Shown here in pieces: positions 9,244 to 18,241 of a DNA stretch of 57,043 nucleotides. This stretch comes from Mycobacterium sp. (lineage in GTDB: Bacteria > Actinomycetota > Actinomycetes > Mycobacteriales > Mycobacteriaceae). The translations under genes were made by a program, and so were the position numbers. Within the stretch, counting starts at the first letter, position 1; each line of letters opens with the position of its first letter. Below the pieces are notes generated by a model, which ran no database searches, was not told where the DNA came from, and saw only the letters and a program-made list of their open reading frames with translations. Location of the stretch: the NCBI GenBank assembly GCA_025965895.1, contig JAOPWC010000100.1, positions 1 through 57,043 on the forward strand. The letters run 5' to 3'.

Positions 9244-10110
9244 ATGCGCGGGATCATCCTGGCCGGCGGATCGGGAACCCGGCTGTACCCGATCACGCTG
9301 GGCATCAGCAAGCAGCTGCTGCCCGTGTACGACAAGCCGTTGATCTACTACCCCCTGTCCACGCTGATCATGGCTGGGATACGGGACATCCTGGTGATCA
9401 CCACCGCGCACGACGCCCCCGGTTTCCACCGGCTGCTCGGTGACGGGTCCGCATTCGGCGTCGACATCAGCTATGCGACGCAGGATCGCCCCGATGGCCT
9501 GGCCCAGGCGTTCGTGATCGGGGCGCAGCACATCGGTGCCGATTCGGTGGCATTGGTATTGGGCGACAACATCTTCTATGGCCCCGGTCTTGGGACAAGC
9601 CTTCGTCGCTTCGGAAACGTCAGCGGGGGAGCTATTTTCGCGTACTGGGTGGCCAATCCATCTGCGTACGGCGTGGTGGAGTTCAGCGACGACGGTGTCC
9701 CGTTGTCGCTCGAGGAGAAACCGGCGACACCCAAGTCTCACTACGCGGTGCCCGGACTGTACTTCTACGACAACGATGTCGTGGAGATCGCGCGGTCGCT
9801 GCGGCCATCGGACCGCGGCGAGTACGAGATCACGGAGGTCAACCAGATCTACCTCAATCGCGGTGGGCTGTCGGTGGAAGTGCTCGCCCGCGGCACGGCG
9901 TGGCTCGACACCGGGACGTTCGACTCGCTGCTCGACGCCGCCGACTACGTCCGTACGATCGAGCGGCGGCAGGGCCTGAAGATCAGCGTGCCCGAGGAAG
10001 TCGCGTGGCGGGTCGGGTTCATTGACGACGAGCAGCTGGCGAACCGGGCCCACGAGCTGTTGAAGTCGGGCTATGGCGGTTACCTGTTGGAGCTGCTCGA
10101 CCGGTCGTAG
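9244..10110 (+). CDS. rmlA: Glucose-1-phosphate thymidylyltransferase
   Basis: It converts glucose-1-phosphate and dTTP to dTDP-glucose, the first step to dTDP-rhamnose, which links mycobacterial peptidoglycan to arabinogalactan. The 288-residue protein has the exact length of Rv0334. It begins [15 protein letters not shown] with the nucleotide-binding GGxGTR loop, then [14 protein letters not shown], and carries [19 protein letters not shown] around the sugar site. Its 3' end overlaps the tail of the convergent YibE/F gene by about 90 bp. Confidence 0.97.
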   Translation: MRGIILAGGSGTRLYPITLGISKQLLPVYDKPLIYYPLSTLIMAGIRDILVITTAHDAPGFHRLLGDGSAFGVDISYATQDRPDGLAQAFVIGAQHIGADSVALVLGDNIFYGPGLGTSLRRFGNVSGGAIFAYWVANPSAYGVVEFSDDGVPLSLEEKPATPKSHYAVPGLYFYDNDVVEIARSLRPSDRGEYEITEVNQIYLNRGGLSVEVLARGTAWLDTGTFDSLLDAADYVRTIERRQGLKISVPEEVAWRVGFIDDEQLANRAHELLKSGYGGYLLELLDRS

Positions 10111-11347
10111 CTCCCGGGGTGGCCAGCACGGCGGCGATCGCCGTGGTCAGGGGCACCGACAGCGCAAGCGCGATGCCGCCCACCGCCGAGCGGACGATCT
10201 CGATGGCCACGCTCTCACCGGTCAGGACGTCGCCAAGTGAGCGGTTGGCCACCGAGAACAGCAGCAGCAGCGGAAGCGAGCTGCCGGCGTAGGCCAGCAC
10301 CAGGGTGTACACCGTGCTGGCGATGTGGTCGCGTCCCACCCGCATCGCGCCGAGGAACACCGCCCGACGTGAGGTCCCTTCGCCGACATTGGCCAGCTCG
10401 AACACAGCCGACGCCTGGGTGACGGTGACGTCGTTGAGCACACCGAGCGAGCCGATGATGAACCCGGCCAGCAGGAGGCCGGTGATCGACACGTTTCCCA
10501 GGTAGGCGGCAACGTCGGCGTTCTGGTCCTGTGAGAGGCCGGTCAAGTGCGCCACACCGATCGCCGCCCACGACAGCAGCCCGGCGAGCAGCAGCGACGT
10601 GAGCGTGCCCAAAAGCGCGGCACTGGTGCGCAGGCTCACCCCGTGAGCGAGGTAGATCACGACGTAGAGGATCGCCGCGGAGGCCACCAGCGCCACCGGT
10701 ACCGCGGGCGCGCCGGCGCGCAGCGCCGGCAGCAGGAACACCACCAGCACCAGGAACGCCACCAGGATGCCGACCAGGGCGAGCAACCCGCGCAGGCGCG
10801 CCACCGCGACGACCACCACCGCGAACAACGCCGACAGCCAGATCAACGGCCATGTCCGCTCGTAGTCGTAGAACCCGTAACTCGTCGTGCCCTGCTGATC
10901 GACCTGCCGGATGATGCGGATGTGGTCCCCGGCGGCGAGCTTCGGCTGCCCCGGCCCGGGGCTGAACTCCAGCAGTGTTTCGGCCCCGGCATTCGGGCCG
11001 GAGTCGATCGAGATCAGCACCTCGGAGCACTGGGCGCCACCCGGTGCTCCGGATACCGGCGGTGCGGTCAACACCTTTCCGGCAGAGGGGCTTCCGCAAG
11101 CAGCGATGCTGCTCACCGTGACGTGTCCGGCCTCGGTGGTCACGGCACCGCCGGTGGCGCTCTGGAACGGCAACGGGATATCCACCTTTTGACGGCTCGG
11201 CCACAGCCAGACTGCCCCGATAAGGACGGCAATCCCGATCGCGGCGAGCGCACCGACCACGATCTTGACGGCGAGCGGACTCAGCGGTGCCGGACCGGCA
11301 GCTGACCCGTGTGAGTGCGAGTGCGAGTGTGAGTGCGCCACGCGCAA
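10019..11347 (-). CDS. YibE/F family multipass membrane protein
   Basis: The 442-residue product has one N-terminal membrane helix (residues ~27-48), an extracytoplasmic domain of about 110 residues, and then about seven further helices. The helical core ends in the conserved [21 protein letters not shown] segment typical of YibE/YibF proteins, whose transport role is not established. The N-terminus carries alternating His-Ser ([10 protein letters not shown]), a likely metal-binding lead. The C-terminal 30 residues are low-complexity and overlap the end of rmlA antisense. Confidence 0.85.
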   Translation of the reverse strand: MRVAHSHSHSHSHGSAAGPAPLSPLAVKIVVGALAAIGIAVLIGAVWLWPSRQKVDIPLPFQSATGGAVTTEAGHVTVSSIAACGSPSAGKVLTAPPVSGAPGGAQCSEVLISIDSGPNAGAETLLEFSPGPGQPKLAAGDHIRIIRQVDQQGTTSYGFYDYERTWPLIWLSALFAVVVVAVARLRGLLALVGILVAFLVLVVFLLPALRAGAPAVPVALVASAAILYVVIYLAHGVSLRTSAALLGTLTSLLLAGLLSWAAIGVAHLTGLSQDQNADVAAYLGNVSITGLLLAGFIIGSLGVLNDVTVTQASAVFELANVGEGTSRRAVFLGAMRVGRDHIASTVYTLVLAYAGSSLPLLLLFSVANRSLGDVLTGESVAIEIVRSAVGGIALALSVPLTTAIAAVLATPGATTGRAAPTGNRHSPTSTARGPGSPAARRQ

Positions 11348-11403
11348 CAGCGTATGTGCTCTCTCGTGGCGCTTTCTGTGAGCGTTGCGCCACCTCGGCC
11401 GGG

Positions 11404-12678
11404 TCAGCCGCGGTAGCTGGCCAGGAAGTTGCCGAGCCGCTCGATGGCCGCGGCCAGGTCACGCGCCCATGGCAGGGTGACGATGCGCAGGTGATCCGGC
11501 GCCGGCCAGTTGAAGCCCGTGCCCTGGGTGACCAGGATCTTCTCCTGCAGCAGCAGGTCGAGCACCAGTTGCTCGTCGTCGACGATGTCGTACACCTCGG
11601 GGTCGAGGCGCGGGAACGTGTACAACGCGCCCTGCGGCTTGACGCAAGACACGCCTGGGATGTCGTTGAGCTTGGACCATGCGACGTCGCGCTGTTCGAG
11701 CAACCGGCCGCCCGGCAGTACCAGATCCTCGATGCTCTGGTGACCGCCGAGCGCAACCTGAATGCCGTACTGGGCGGGTACATTCGGGCACAGTCGCATG
11801 TTGGCCAGCAGGCTGATGCCCTCAATGAAGCTGCTTGCGTGCTCCTTCGGCCCGGTGATGGCGAGCCAGCCGGCCCGGTACCCGGCGATCCGGTAGGCCT
11901 TCGAAAGACCGTTGAAAGTGAGGCACAGCACATCGGGGGCTACCGACGCCATCGCCACGTGCTCGGCGTCGTCGTAGAGAATCTTGTCGTAGATCTCGTC
12001 GGCGAGCAGCAGCAGCTGATGCTTGCGCGCCAATTCGGCCATCTGCGTCAGGATTTCGCGGCCGTATACCGCGCCTGTCGGATTGTTCGGGTTGATCACC
12101 ACCAGGGCCTTGGTGCGCTCGGTGATCTTCGACTCGATATCGGCGATGTCGGGCTGCCAGCCCTGCGTCTCGTCGCACAGATAGTGCACCGGGGTGCCGC
12201 CGGCCAGCGAGGTCGACGCCGTCCACAGCGGGTAGTCCGGCGCGGGGATCAGCACCTGATCGCCGTTGTCCAGCAACGCCTGCAGCGTCATCGTGATCAG
12301 CTCGGAGACGCCGTTGCCGAGGTACACGTCGTCGACGTCGAAGCGCGGGAAACCCTCGACGAGTTCATAGCGGGTGACGACCGCCCGGCGCGCCGACAGG
12401 ATGCCCTTGGAGTCGGAGTAGCCCTGGGCATGCGGCAGCGCCTGGATGATGTCGCGCATGATCACGTCGGGCGCTTCGAACCCGAACGGCGCCGGGTTGC
12501 CGATGTTCAGCTTGAGGATTCGGTGACCCTCGGCCTCCAGCCGCGCCGCATGGTCGTGCACCGGCCCGCGTATCTCGTAGAGGACGTCCTGCAGCTTCGT
12601 CGACTGGGCGAACGTGCGCTGCCGATGATGGTGGTGGCCGGTATGCCACGGCACCTGATGAGTGGTCACATCCACCAT
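11404..12678 (-). CDS. aspC: PLP-dependent aminotransferase (alanine aminotransferase type, Rv0337c homologue)
   Basis: A 424-residue fold-type I aminotransferase exchanging amino groups between alanine-type amino acids and 2-oxoglutarate. LNIGNPAPFGF, VINPNNPTGAVYG and LADEIYDKI are the substrate and PLP contacts. Lys260 in FNGLSKAYRIAGYRAGW forms the Schiff base. The His-rich lead (WHTGHHHHRQRTF) is natural. It lies next to the EtfD-like gene exactly as Rv0337c lies beside Rv0338c; M. tuberculosis annotation calls this aspC, though the sequence class is AlaA-like. Confidence 0.92.
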   Translation of the reverse strand: MVDVTTHQVPWHTGHHHHRQRTFAQSTKLQDVLYEIRGPVHDHAARLEAEGHRILKLNIGNPAPFGFEAPDVIMRDIIQALPHAQGYSDSKGILSARRAVVTRYELVEGFPRFDVDDVYLGNGVSELITMTLQALLDNGDQVLIPAPDYPLWTASTSLAGGTPVHYLCDETQGWQPDIADIESKITERTKALVVINPNNPTGAVYGREILTQMAELARKHQLLLLADEIYDKILYDDAEHVAMASVAPDVLCLTFNGLSKAYRIAGYRAGWLAITGPKEHASSFIEGISLLANMRLCPNVPAQYGIQVALGGHQSIEDLVLPGGRLLEQRDVAWSKLNDIPGVSCVKPQGALYTFPRLDPEVYDIVDDEQLVLDLLLQEKILVTQGTGFNWPAPDHLRIVTLPWARDLAAAIERLGNFLASYRG

Positions 12679-12719
12679 CGTGCCATTGCTGTCCAGCGAA
12701 TTTCGCCCACCGGCCCGCC

Positions 12720-15545
12720 TCAGCGTTTACCCGGCGGACGTGCACCGCGGGCGATGCCCAGGCCCTTGGCCGGTGGAGTGGCTGTGCTGGTCTCGCCGTT
12801 GGCGTCCGACTCTTGTTGTGGCGCTTCGGGTTCCGCAGCAGGCACGTCAGCCGCCGGTGCCGCCGGCTTCGGTGGCGCTGCGGCAGTCGTCTTGCGGGCG
12901 CCGGGACGCTTGGCGCCCGCGGCGATCCCGAGCCCCTTCACCGGTTGCGCGTTGACCGGCTCGGCCTTCGCGGGATCGGCGTTGGGCGGCTGGACCACGG
13001 TGGGTTCGCCTTCGTGGTCGGGCTTTTCGGTGGCCGGTGCGGCTTTCTTCGCGCCCGGCCGCTTTGCGCCGCCCGCGATGCCAAGACCCTTGACCGGGTG
13101 CGCCTTCGCAGGTTCCGCTCCGGTCGGCGCTTCCGTTGCCGCAGCAGGTGTTTCGGCGGCGGGCGCGGGTGCGGCTTTCTTCGCGCCCGGCCGCTTTGCG
13201 CCGCCCGCGATGCCCAGGCCTGTAACGGCTTTGGCGGTCTGTTGTTCCGCCGCCTCACCCTTCGGCTCTGCCGGTGCCTGCGCGGGAGCGCTCGTCTTCG
13301 CCGCGGGCGCGGCTTTCGCGACCGGTTCCGGCTTCTTCTTTGGCGGCAACTGCACCGTGTCCCGGTCGAGGGCACCCAGCAGCAGCTGCGCGACGTCGAG
13401 CACCTCCATGCCCTCGCCCTTGCCGGTCTCCTGACGGTCGGTCAGGCCGTCGGTCATCATCACCCGGCAGAACGGGCAGCCGGTGGCGATCTTCGACACG
13501 TCGGTCATGATCGCCTCGTCGACGCGCTCGTGGTTCACGCGCTTGCCGATGTGCTCTTCCATCCACATCCGCGCACCGCCAGCGCCACAGCACAAGCCGG
13601 TCTCGGCATGCCGCGGCATTTCCCGCAGCGTCACGCCGGACGCCTCGATCAACTCGCGGGGCGCCTCGTACACCTTGTTGTGCCGACCGAGGTAGCACGG
13701 GTCGTGATACGTGACGTCCTGGCTCACCGGCGCGACCGGCACCAGCTTCTTGTCACGCACCAGCCGGTTCAGCAGCTGAGTGTGGTGCAGCACCGTGAAA
13801 TTGGCACCCAACTGCTTGTATTCGCGCCCGATGGTGTTGAAGCAGTGCGGGCAGGTCACCACGATCTTGCGGTCGACGGTCTCGACGCCCTCGAACACGC
13901 CGTTCAACGTTTCGACGGCCTGCTGCGCCAACTGCTGGAACAGGAATTCGTTGCCGGACCGACGCGCCGAGTCGCCGTTGCAGGTCTCCTCGGCGCCCAG
14001 CACGAGATATTTGACGCCCGCGATCGCCAGCAGTTCGGCGACGGCTTTCGTCGTCCTCTTGGCCCGATCCTCGAATGCGCCCGCGCAGCCGACCCAGAAC
14101 AGGTACTCGTAACCGTCGAAGCTGTCGGCGTCGACCCCGTACACCGGGACGTCGAAGTCGACCTCGTCGATCCAGTTGAGCCGGTCCTTCGCGTTCTGGC
14201 CCCACGGGTTGGACTTGGTTTCCAGGTTCTTGAACAGCACCGCGAGCTCGGAGGGGAACTCCGACTCCATCATCACCTGGTAGCGGCGCATGTCGACGAT
14301 GTGGTCGATGTGCTCGATGTCGACAGGGCACTGCTCGACGCACGCGCCGCACGTGGTGCACGACCACAACACGTCCGGGTCGATCACACCGCCCTGCTCC
14401 TCGGTTCCGACCAGCGGCCGCAGTGCCTGCGCAGGCACCGAGCCCGGAATGCGCCCGTACCCGGATTCCGGCACGTGGTGGGCTTCTTCCCTGGGGGTCT
14501 CGAGGTCGAGCCCCTCCAGCGGATACGGCTTCTCGCCGAGGATGTACGGCGCCTTGGCCATCCAGTGATCGCGCAGATCCATGATGACGAGCTTGGGTGA
14601 CAGCGGCTTGCCGGTGTTCCAGGCCGGACACTGCGACTGGCAGCGCCCGCACTCGGTGCATGTCGCGAAGTCGAGCAAGCCCTTCCAGGTGAAGTCCTCG
14701 ATCTTGCCGCGGCCGAACACGGCGTCCTCCGGAGGATCCTCGAAGTCGATCGGCTTGCCGTCGTGCTCGACCGGCAGCAGCGGCCCGAGGCCGTCCGGCA
14801 ACCGCTTGAACGTGACGTTGATGGGCGCCAGGAAAATGTGCAGGTGCTTGGAGTGCAGCACGATCAGCAGGAACACCAGCATGACGGCGATGTGCAACAT
14901 CAGCGCGACGGTCTCGATGACCTCGTTGGCATGCACGCCGAGCGGGTGCAGCACCATGCCCATCAGGTGCGACGCGAAGGCGGCGTTGCCGTACGGGAAG
15001 TTGCCGGTGTTGACCGAGGACCCGCGGAACAGGAAGTACGTCCAGATGACGTTGAAGATCATGAACAGGATCAGCCAGGCACCGCCGGTGTGCGAGCCGT
15101 AGAACCGCGACGCGCGCCCGTGCTGCTTGGGCTCCTGCATGATGCGAATCACCGCGAACGTGATGATGCCGAGCAGCACCGCGATCGCGAAAAAGTCCTG
15201 CAGGAACCCCAGCACCGCCCAGCGGCCGACCCACGGGATGTGGAAGTTCGGCTGGAAGATCGTGCCGTAGGCCTCGATGTAGACGGTGATCAGGATGAAA
15301 AAGCCCCACATCGTGAAGAAGTGGGCCAGGCCCGGAATCGACCACCGCAGCAGCCGGGTCTGCCCGAACACCTCCACGATCTGCGTCTTGATCCGCTCAC
15401 CGAGATTGTCGGTGCGCTCCGGTCCTACCGGTTGCCCGGATCGGACCAAGTTGGCCAGCCACAGCACCCGCCGGGTCGCCAGCACCGCCACCGTCGCGGT
15501 CATCAGCAGGCCAATCGTCAGCCTGATCAGCGTCTGCGTGGTCAC
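12720..15545 (-). CDS. etfD: Membrane Fe-S oxidoreductase, EtfD-like (Rv0338c homologue)
   Basis: The 941-residue protein begins with six or so membrane helices of the nitrate-reductase-gamma/haem-b type. Two 4Fe-4S motifs follow (CTECGRCQSQCPAWNTG and CTTCGACVEQCPVDIEH), then two CCG heterodisulfide-reductase domains (second: GLCCGAGGARMW). In M. tuberculosis the homologue takes electrons from the EtfBA flavoprotein during acyl-CoA oxidation and passes them to the menaquinone pool. The last ~250 residues are a disordered Ala/Pro/Lys region with four copies of a VKGLGIAGGAKRPGAKK-like repeat, of unknown role. A perfect palindrome lies just upstream of the start. Confidence 0.93.
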   Translation of the reverse strand: MTTQTLIRLTIGLLMTATVAVLATRRVLWLANLVRSGQPVGPERTDNLGERIKTQIVEVFGQTRLLRWSIPGLAHFFTMWGFFILITVYIEAYGTIFQPNFHIPWVGRWAVLGFLQDFFAIAVLLGIITFAVIRIMQEPKQHGRASRFYGSHTGGAWLILFMIFNVIWTYFLFRGSSVNTGNFPYGNAAFASHLMGMVLHPLGVHANEVIETVALMLHIAVMLVFLLIVLHSKHLHIFLAPINVTFKRLPDGLGPLLPVEHDGKPIDFEDPPEDAVFGRGKIEDFTWKGLLDFATCTECGRCQSQCPAWNTGKPLSPKLVIMDLRDHWMAKAPYILGEKPYPLEGLDLETPREEAHHVPESGYGRIPGSVPAQALRPLVGTEEQGGVIDPDVLWSCTTCGACVEQCPVDIEHIDHIVDMRRYQVMMESEFPSELAVLFKNLETKSNPWGQNAKDRLNWIDEVDFDVPVYGVDADSFDGYEYLFWVGCAGAFEDRAKRTTKAVAELLAIAGVKYLVLGAEETCNGDSARRSGNEFLFQQLAQQAVETLNGVFEGVETVDRKIVVTCPHCFNTIGREYKQLGANFTVLHHTQLLNRLVRDKKLVPVAPVSQDVTYHDPCYLGRHNKVYEAPRELIEASGVTLREMPRHAETGLCCGAGGARMWMEEHIGKRVNHERVDEAIMTDVSKIATGCPFCRVMMTDGLTDRQETGKGEGMEVLDVAQLLLGALDRDTVQLPPKKKPEPVAKAAPAAKTSAPAQAPAEPKGEAAEQQTAKAVTGLGIAGGAKRPGAKKAAPAPAAETPAAATEAPTGAEPAKAHPVKGLGIAGGAKRPGAKKAAPATEKPDHEGEPTVVQPPNADPAKAEPVNAQPVKGLGIAAGAKRPGARKTTAAAPPKPAAPAADVPAAEPEAPQQESDANGETSTATPPAKGLGIARGARPPGKR

Positions 15546-15566
15546 GCGCGTCGCCCTCCAATTCGC

Positions 15567-15609
15567 AAGTTACCCAATAGTAACTTCCCTGAAGTTACTG
15601 ATCGGTAAC
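15567..15609. promoter_or_regulatory. Operator-like palindrome upstream of etfD
   Basis: AGTAACTT (15579-15586) and AAGTTACT (15592-15599) form a perfect inverted repeat with a 5-bp spacer. Further AAGTTAC (15567-15573) and GGTAAC (15604-15609) half-sites flank it, giving four GTTAC/GTAAC half-sites within 43 bp. It lies 20-60 bp upstream of the etfD start. The geometry is that of a TetR/GntR-type dimer operator; which regulator binds it is unknown. Confidence 0.6.
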
Positions 15610-15681
15610 GTTTCTCCGTTGCGTGCTCATACTGACATCTCGCAGGTACAGGCCACGACGTAGGCTGCCCTAAGTCAATGC

Positions 15682-18222
15682 TCAGGCCTGCGGGGCCAGC
15701 ATCGCGCGGAGCATGGAGAGCATCTCGGAACGCGATTCCGCGCCCAGGCGGCGGCGGATGCGTGCCACGTGATGCTCGACGGTCTTCGCCGAGATGAACA
15801 GCTGGCCGCCGATGTCGCGGTAGGGCAGGCCGAGCAGCAGCAATTCGGCGACCTCCCGTTCGCGCTCGGACAGCCGCGCTGCCGAGCCGGCAGGCATCTG
15901 CCGTGTGCGCGCAGGCCCGGCCGGGCCCACCGCGCGCGCTTCGGCGACCGGCGCCTCATCGGCGGCGGAACTCATCTTCAGGTCGCGGGCCAGCTGCAGC
16001 ATCGCGCCGGACACCCGCGTGTCGGTGGTCTGCAGCGCGGCCTGACCGGCCAGCCTGGTGGCGTCCCAGGTGTGGCCGAATTCTGCAAGGCCGCGTGCTG
16101 CGGCGGTCACCTCGTCGGTGTCCACGTGGTTCGCCAGGACCCGCAGCCACACCCGTCCCGCCCGGGCCAGCGACTTCGCGAATGCGCTCTCGGCCGCGGC
16201 CGAGGTCAACGCCTTGCCGTGCGGCGCGACGGCTTCAGGTGAATTCGCCAGAATCCCGGCGTGCACGCCCGCCCAGTGCAGCGGCGCCGACCACAGCACG
16301 GGGTTTCCGAGCCGCTCGAGGAGCCCGAACGCCTGGTCCAGCGCATGCTGCAGGCGGTCCACGTGACGCAGCCGCGCAGCGGCGATCCAGAGCTCGCCCA
16401 GCGGCAACAGCGAGTACAGGTCGACGTCGTACTCGGCCAGCACCTCGATCGCGGCATACCAGTTCTTCTGCAGGGCGCCGCCGTCGCCGTTGCGCCGGGC
16501 CAGACCTGTGCGCAGCGCCGCTGCCCACAGCGCGTCGCGGCCGTGCAGCGGCGCGTCACCCAACATGGCCACGTCGGTACCGGCCGAGGTGAGTTGGCCG
16601 TCGAACATCTTGACCCAGCCGCGCAGCAGCCGGTGCCGCTGCGCGAACTGGGGGCACCTCCCGCCTGTGCGGGAGTCGTCACCACCGGCGCGTACTGCCC
16701 GACCGATCACGCTGCGTGCCCAAACCCCGTCGCCGCCGTGCAGCGCAGCCAACGTGACCAGCGCGGCGGGGGTGTCCGGAGCGACACCCCGCATCGCGGG
16801 TTCACCGCTCAGCGCCTGGCCGAGGCGGCCGATCGCCACCGAGAACGGCTGGTCCAGAGTCAGCAGCAGGCCGGCTGCCAGGCTGCGCGCAGCGCGTGCG
16901 GCGGTAGTCGGTGGACCGGCGTCCTGTGCGTTGAGCATCGCGGCGGCGGCGGCGAGGTCACCGGCGCCGAGCAGCACGACCGCCCCCGCGGCGCTCACCA
17001 CCGCGTCCGATTGCGGGCCGAGCCAACGAAACAGATCAGCGGCCTGGCCCGCGTTGCCATCGTGGACTGCGACCGACGCAGCGATCCGGACGGCCGCCGC
17101 ACGCTCGGCGCTGTCCTCCGACGACAACAGATCGTCGGCGAGCCGTCCGGCCGTCGCGCAGTCGCCGGTGAGGGCCAGTGCATCGGCGAGCCGGGCGTTG
17201 AGCCGGCTCGCCCCGGCGTCGACCGCCGCGCGGTACAGCCGGGCGGCCTGGGCCGGCTGACCGGGCGACTGCTCGGCCTGTGCTTCGAGCACGCCGGCTA
17301 GTCGCTCGTCGCGCACGCCATGCTCAGCCAGCCTCAACGCGAGGTCGGTCGACATCGTCTGCAGCTCGAATTGCGTTGTCAACAAGGCTTTTTCAACGTC
17401 GGAATGGCGTGCGGCGCCGAGGATCTGCGCGACGGCGCGGTGCACGGACCGCAGAAACGACGGGCTGTGCGACGGCTCCATCAACCCGCTGCCCCTTGCC
17501 CGATCCACCAGCGACTGGGCCTTCTCGGCCGGCACGCGCAGTGCCTCGGCGACATCGGCGGCGCCGAGATCAGGGCTCAACGACGCGATGAGCAGCGTGT
17601 CGAGGACTGATTCGTCGACGGCGCGCAGCCGGTCGATCAAGGCAAACCGGGCAGCCTGCCCGATCACCGCCGCCGGCTGTCCGTCGTCGGTGCTGTGGGC
17701 GGCGTGCAGCGCAGCCTGCACGAGGAAGGGCAGCCCGGCGGTCGCCGTCATCAGGGCACGGCCGACCTCGGCCGACGTCGGCCCACCCAATGCGGCGACT
17801 GCGTCGCGGTGCAGCTCGGTGGACGGCAGCGCGCCCAGCACGACCACGGGGTTCTCCCGCTCCATTGCCACGATCAGCGCCCGCAGTGGGCCGTGATGCT
17901 GGTAGGGCTGAGTCGCGACGACGACGGTGGCGGCAGGGTCGGCCACCCGCTCGGTGAGTGCACGCAGTTCCGCATCCGACAACAGGTGGGCGTCGTCGAC
18001 AACCAGCGCGGCGGGGACGGGTTCTCCCGGTTGCAGGGGGCGCGTCGAGACCTCCACGCCCGCCGAGCGCAACGCCGCCCGCACGGCCGTCAGCACCGTG
18101 GTCTTGCCGGTCCCCATTCCGCCGACGACGAGGATTTTCGCTGGCGCGGCGGGATCGTCGCTCAAACTGCCGACCAGGTCACGTGCCGGCGCCGGAAGGT
18201 CGCTCGATGGCGGGCTGCTCAT
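15682..18222 (-). CDS. iniR: IniR-type LuxR-family ATPase regulator (Rv0339c homologue)
   Basis: The 846-residue protein is a large STAND/LAL-type regulator. A P-loop near residues 33-42 (VVGGMGTGKTT) and Walker B (ALVVDDAHLL) form the ATPase, a long helical TPR-like middle follows, and a C-terminal LuxR helix-turn-helix (LSEREREVAELLLLGLPYRDI, then KTVEHHVARIRRRLG) binds DNA. Its M. tuberculosis and M. marinum counterpart IniR activates iniBAC under cell-wall stress. It is encoded 19 bp downstream of the Hsp70-like gene, so both are probably one transcript divergent from the IniB-domain genes. Confidence 0.88.
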   Translation of the reverse strand: MSSPPSSDLPAPARDLVGSLSDDPAAPAKILVVGGMGTGKTTVLTAVRAALRSAGVEVSTRPLQPGEPVPAALVVDDAHLLSDAELRALTERVADPAATVVVATQPYQHHGPLRALIVAMERENPVVVLGALPSTELHRDAVAALGGPTSAEVGRALMTATAGLPFLVQAALHAAHSTDDGQPAAVIGQAARFALIDRLRAVDESVLDTLLIASLSPDLGAADVAEALRVPAEKAQSLVDRARGSGLMEPSHSPSFLRSVHRAVAQILGAARHSDVEKALLTTQFELQTMSTDLALRLAEHGVRDERLAGVLEAQAEQSPGQPAQAARLYRAAVDAGASRLNARLADALALTGDCATAGRLADDLLSSEDSAERAAAVRIAASVAVHDGNAGQAADLFRWLGPQSDAVVSAAGAVVLLGAGDLAAAAAMLNAQDAGPPTTAARAARSLAAGLLLTLDQPFSVAIGRLGQALSGEPAMRGVAPDTPAALVTLAALHGGDGVWARSVIGRAVRAGGDDSRTGGRCPQFAQRHRLLRGWVKMFDGQLTSAGTDVAMLGDAPLHGRDALWAAALRTGLARRNGDGGALQKNWYAAIEVLAEYDVDLYSLLPLGELWIAAARLRHVDRLQHALDQAFGLLERLGNPVLWSAPLHWAGVHAGILANSPEAVAPHGKALTSAAAESAFAKSLARAGRVWLRVLANHVDTDEVTAAARGLAEFGHTWDATRLAGQAALQTTDTRVSGAMLQLARDLKMSSAADEAPVAEARAVGPAGPARTRQMPAGSAARLSEREREVAELLLLGLPYRDIGGQLFISAKTVEHHVARIRRRLGAESRSEMLSMLRAMLAPQA

Positions 18223-18241
18223 GGCTGTCGTCGCTTCGTGG

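Noticed and set aside
10547..14600. Long plus-strand frames opposite YibE/F, aspC and etfD
   Set aside because: Composition is Arg/Gly/Gln/His-rich without domains, and the opposite strand carries well-defined enzymes.
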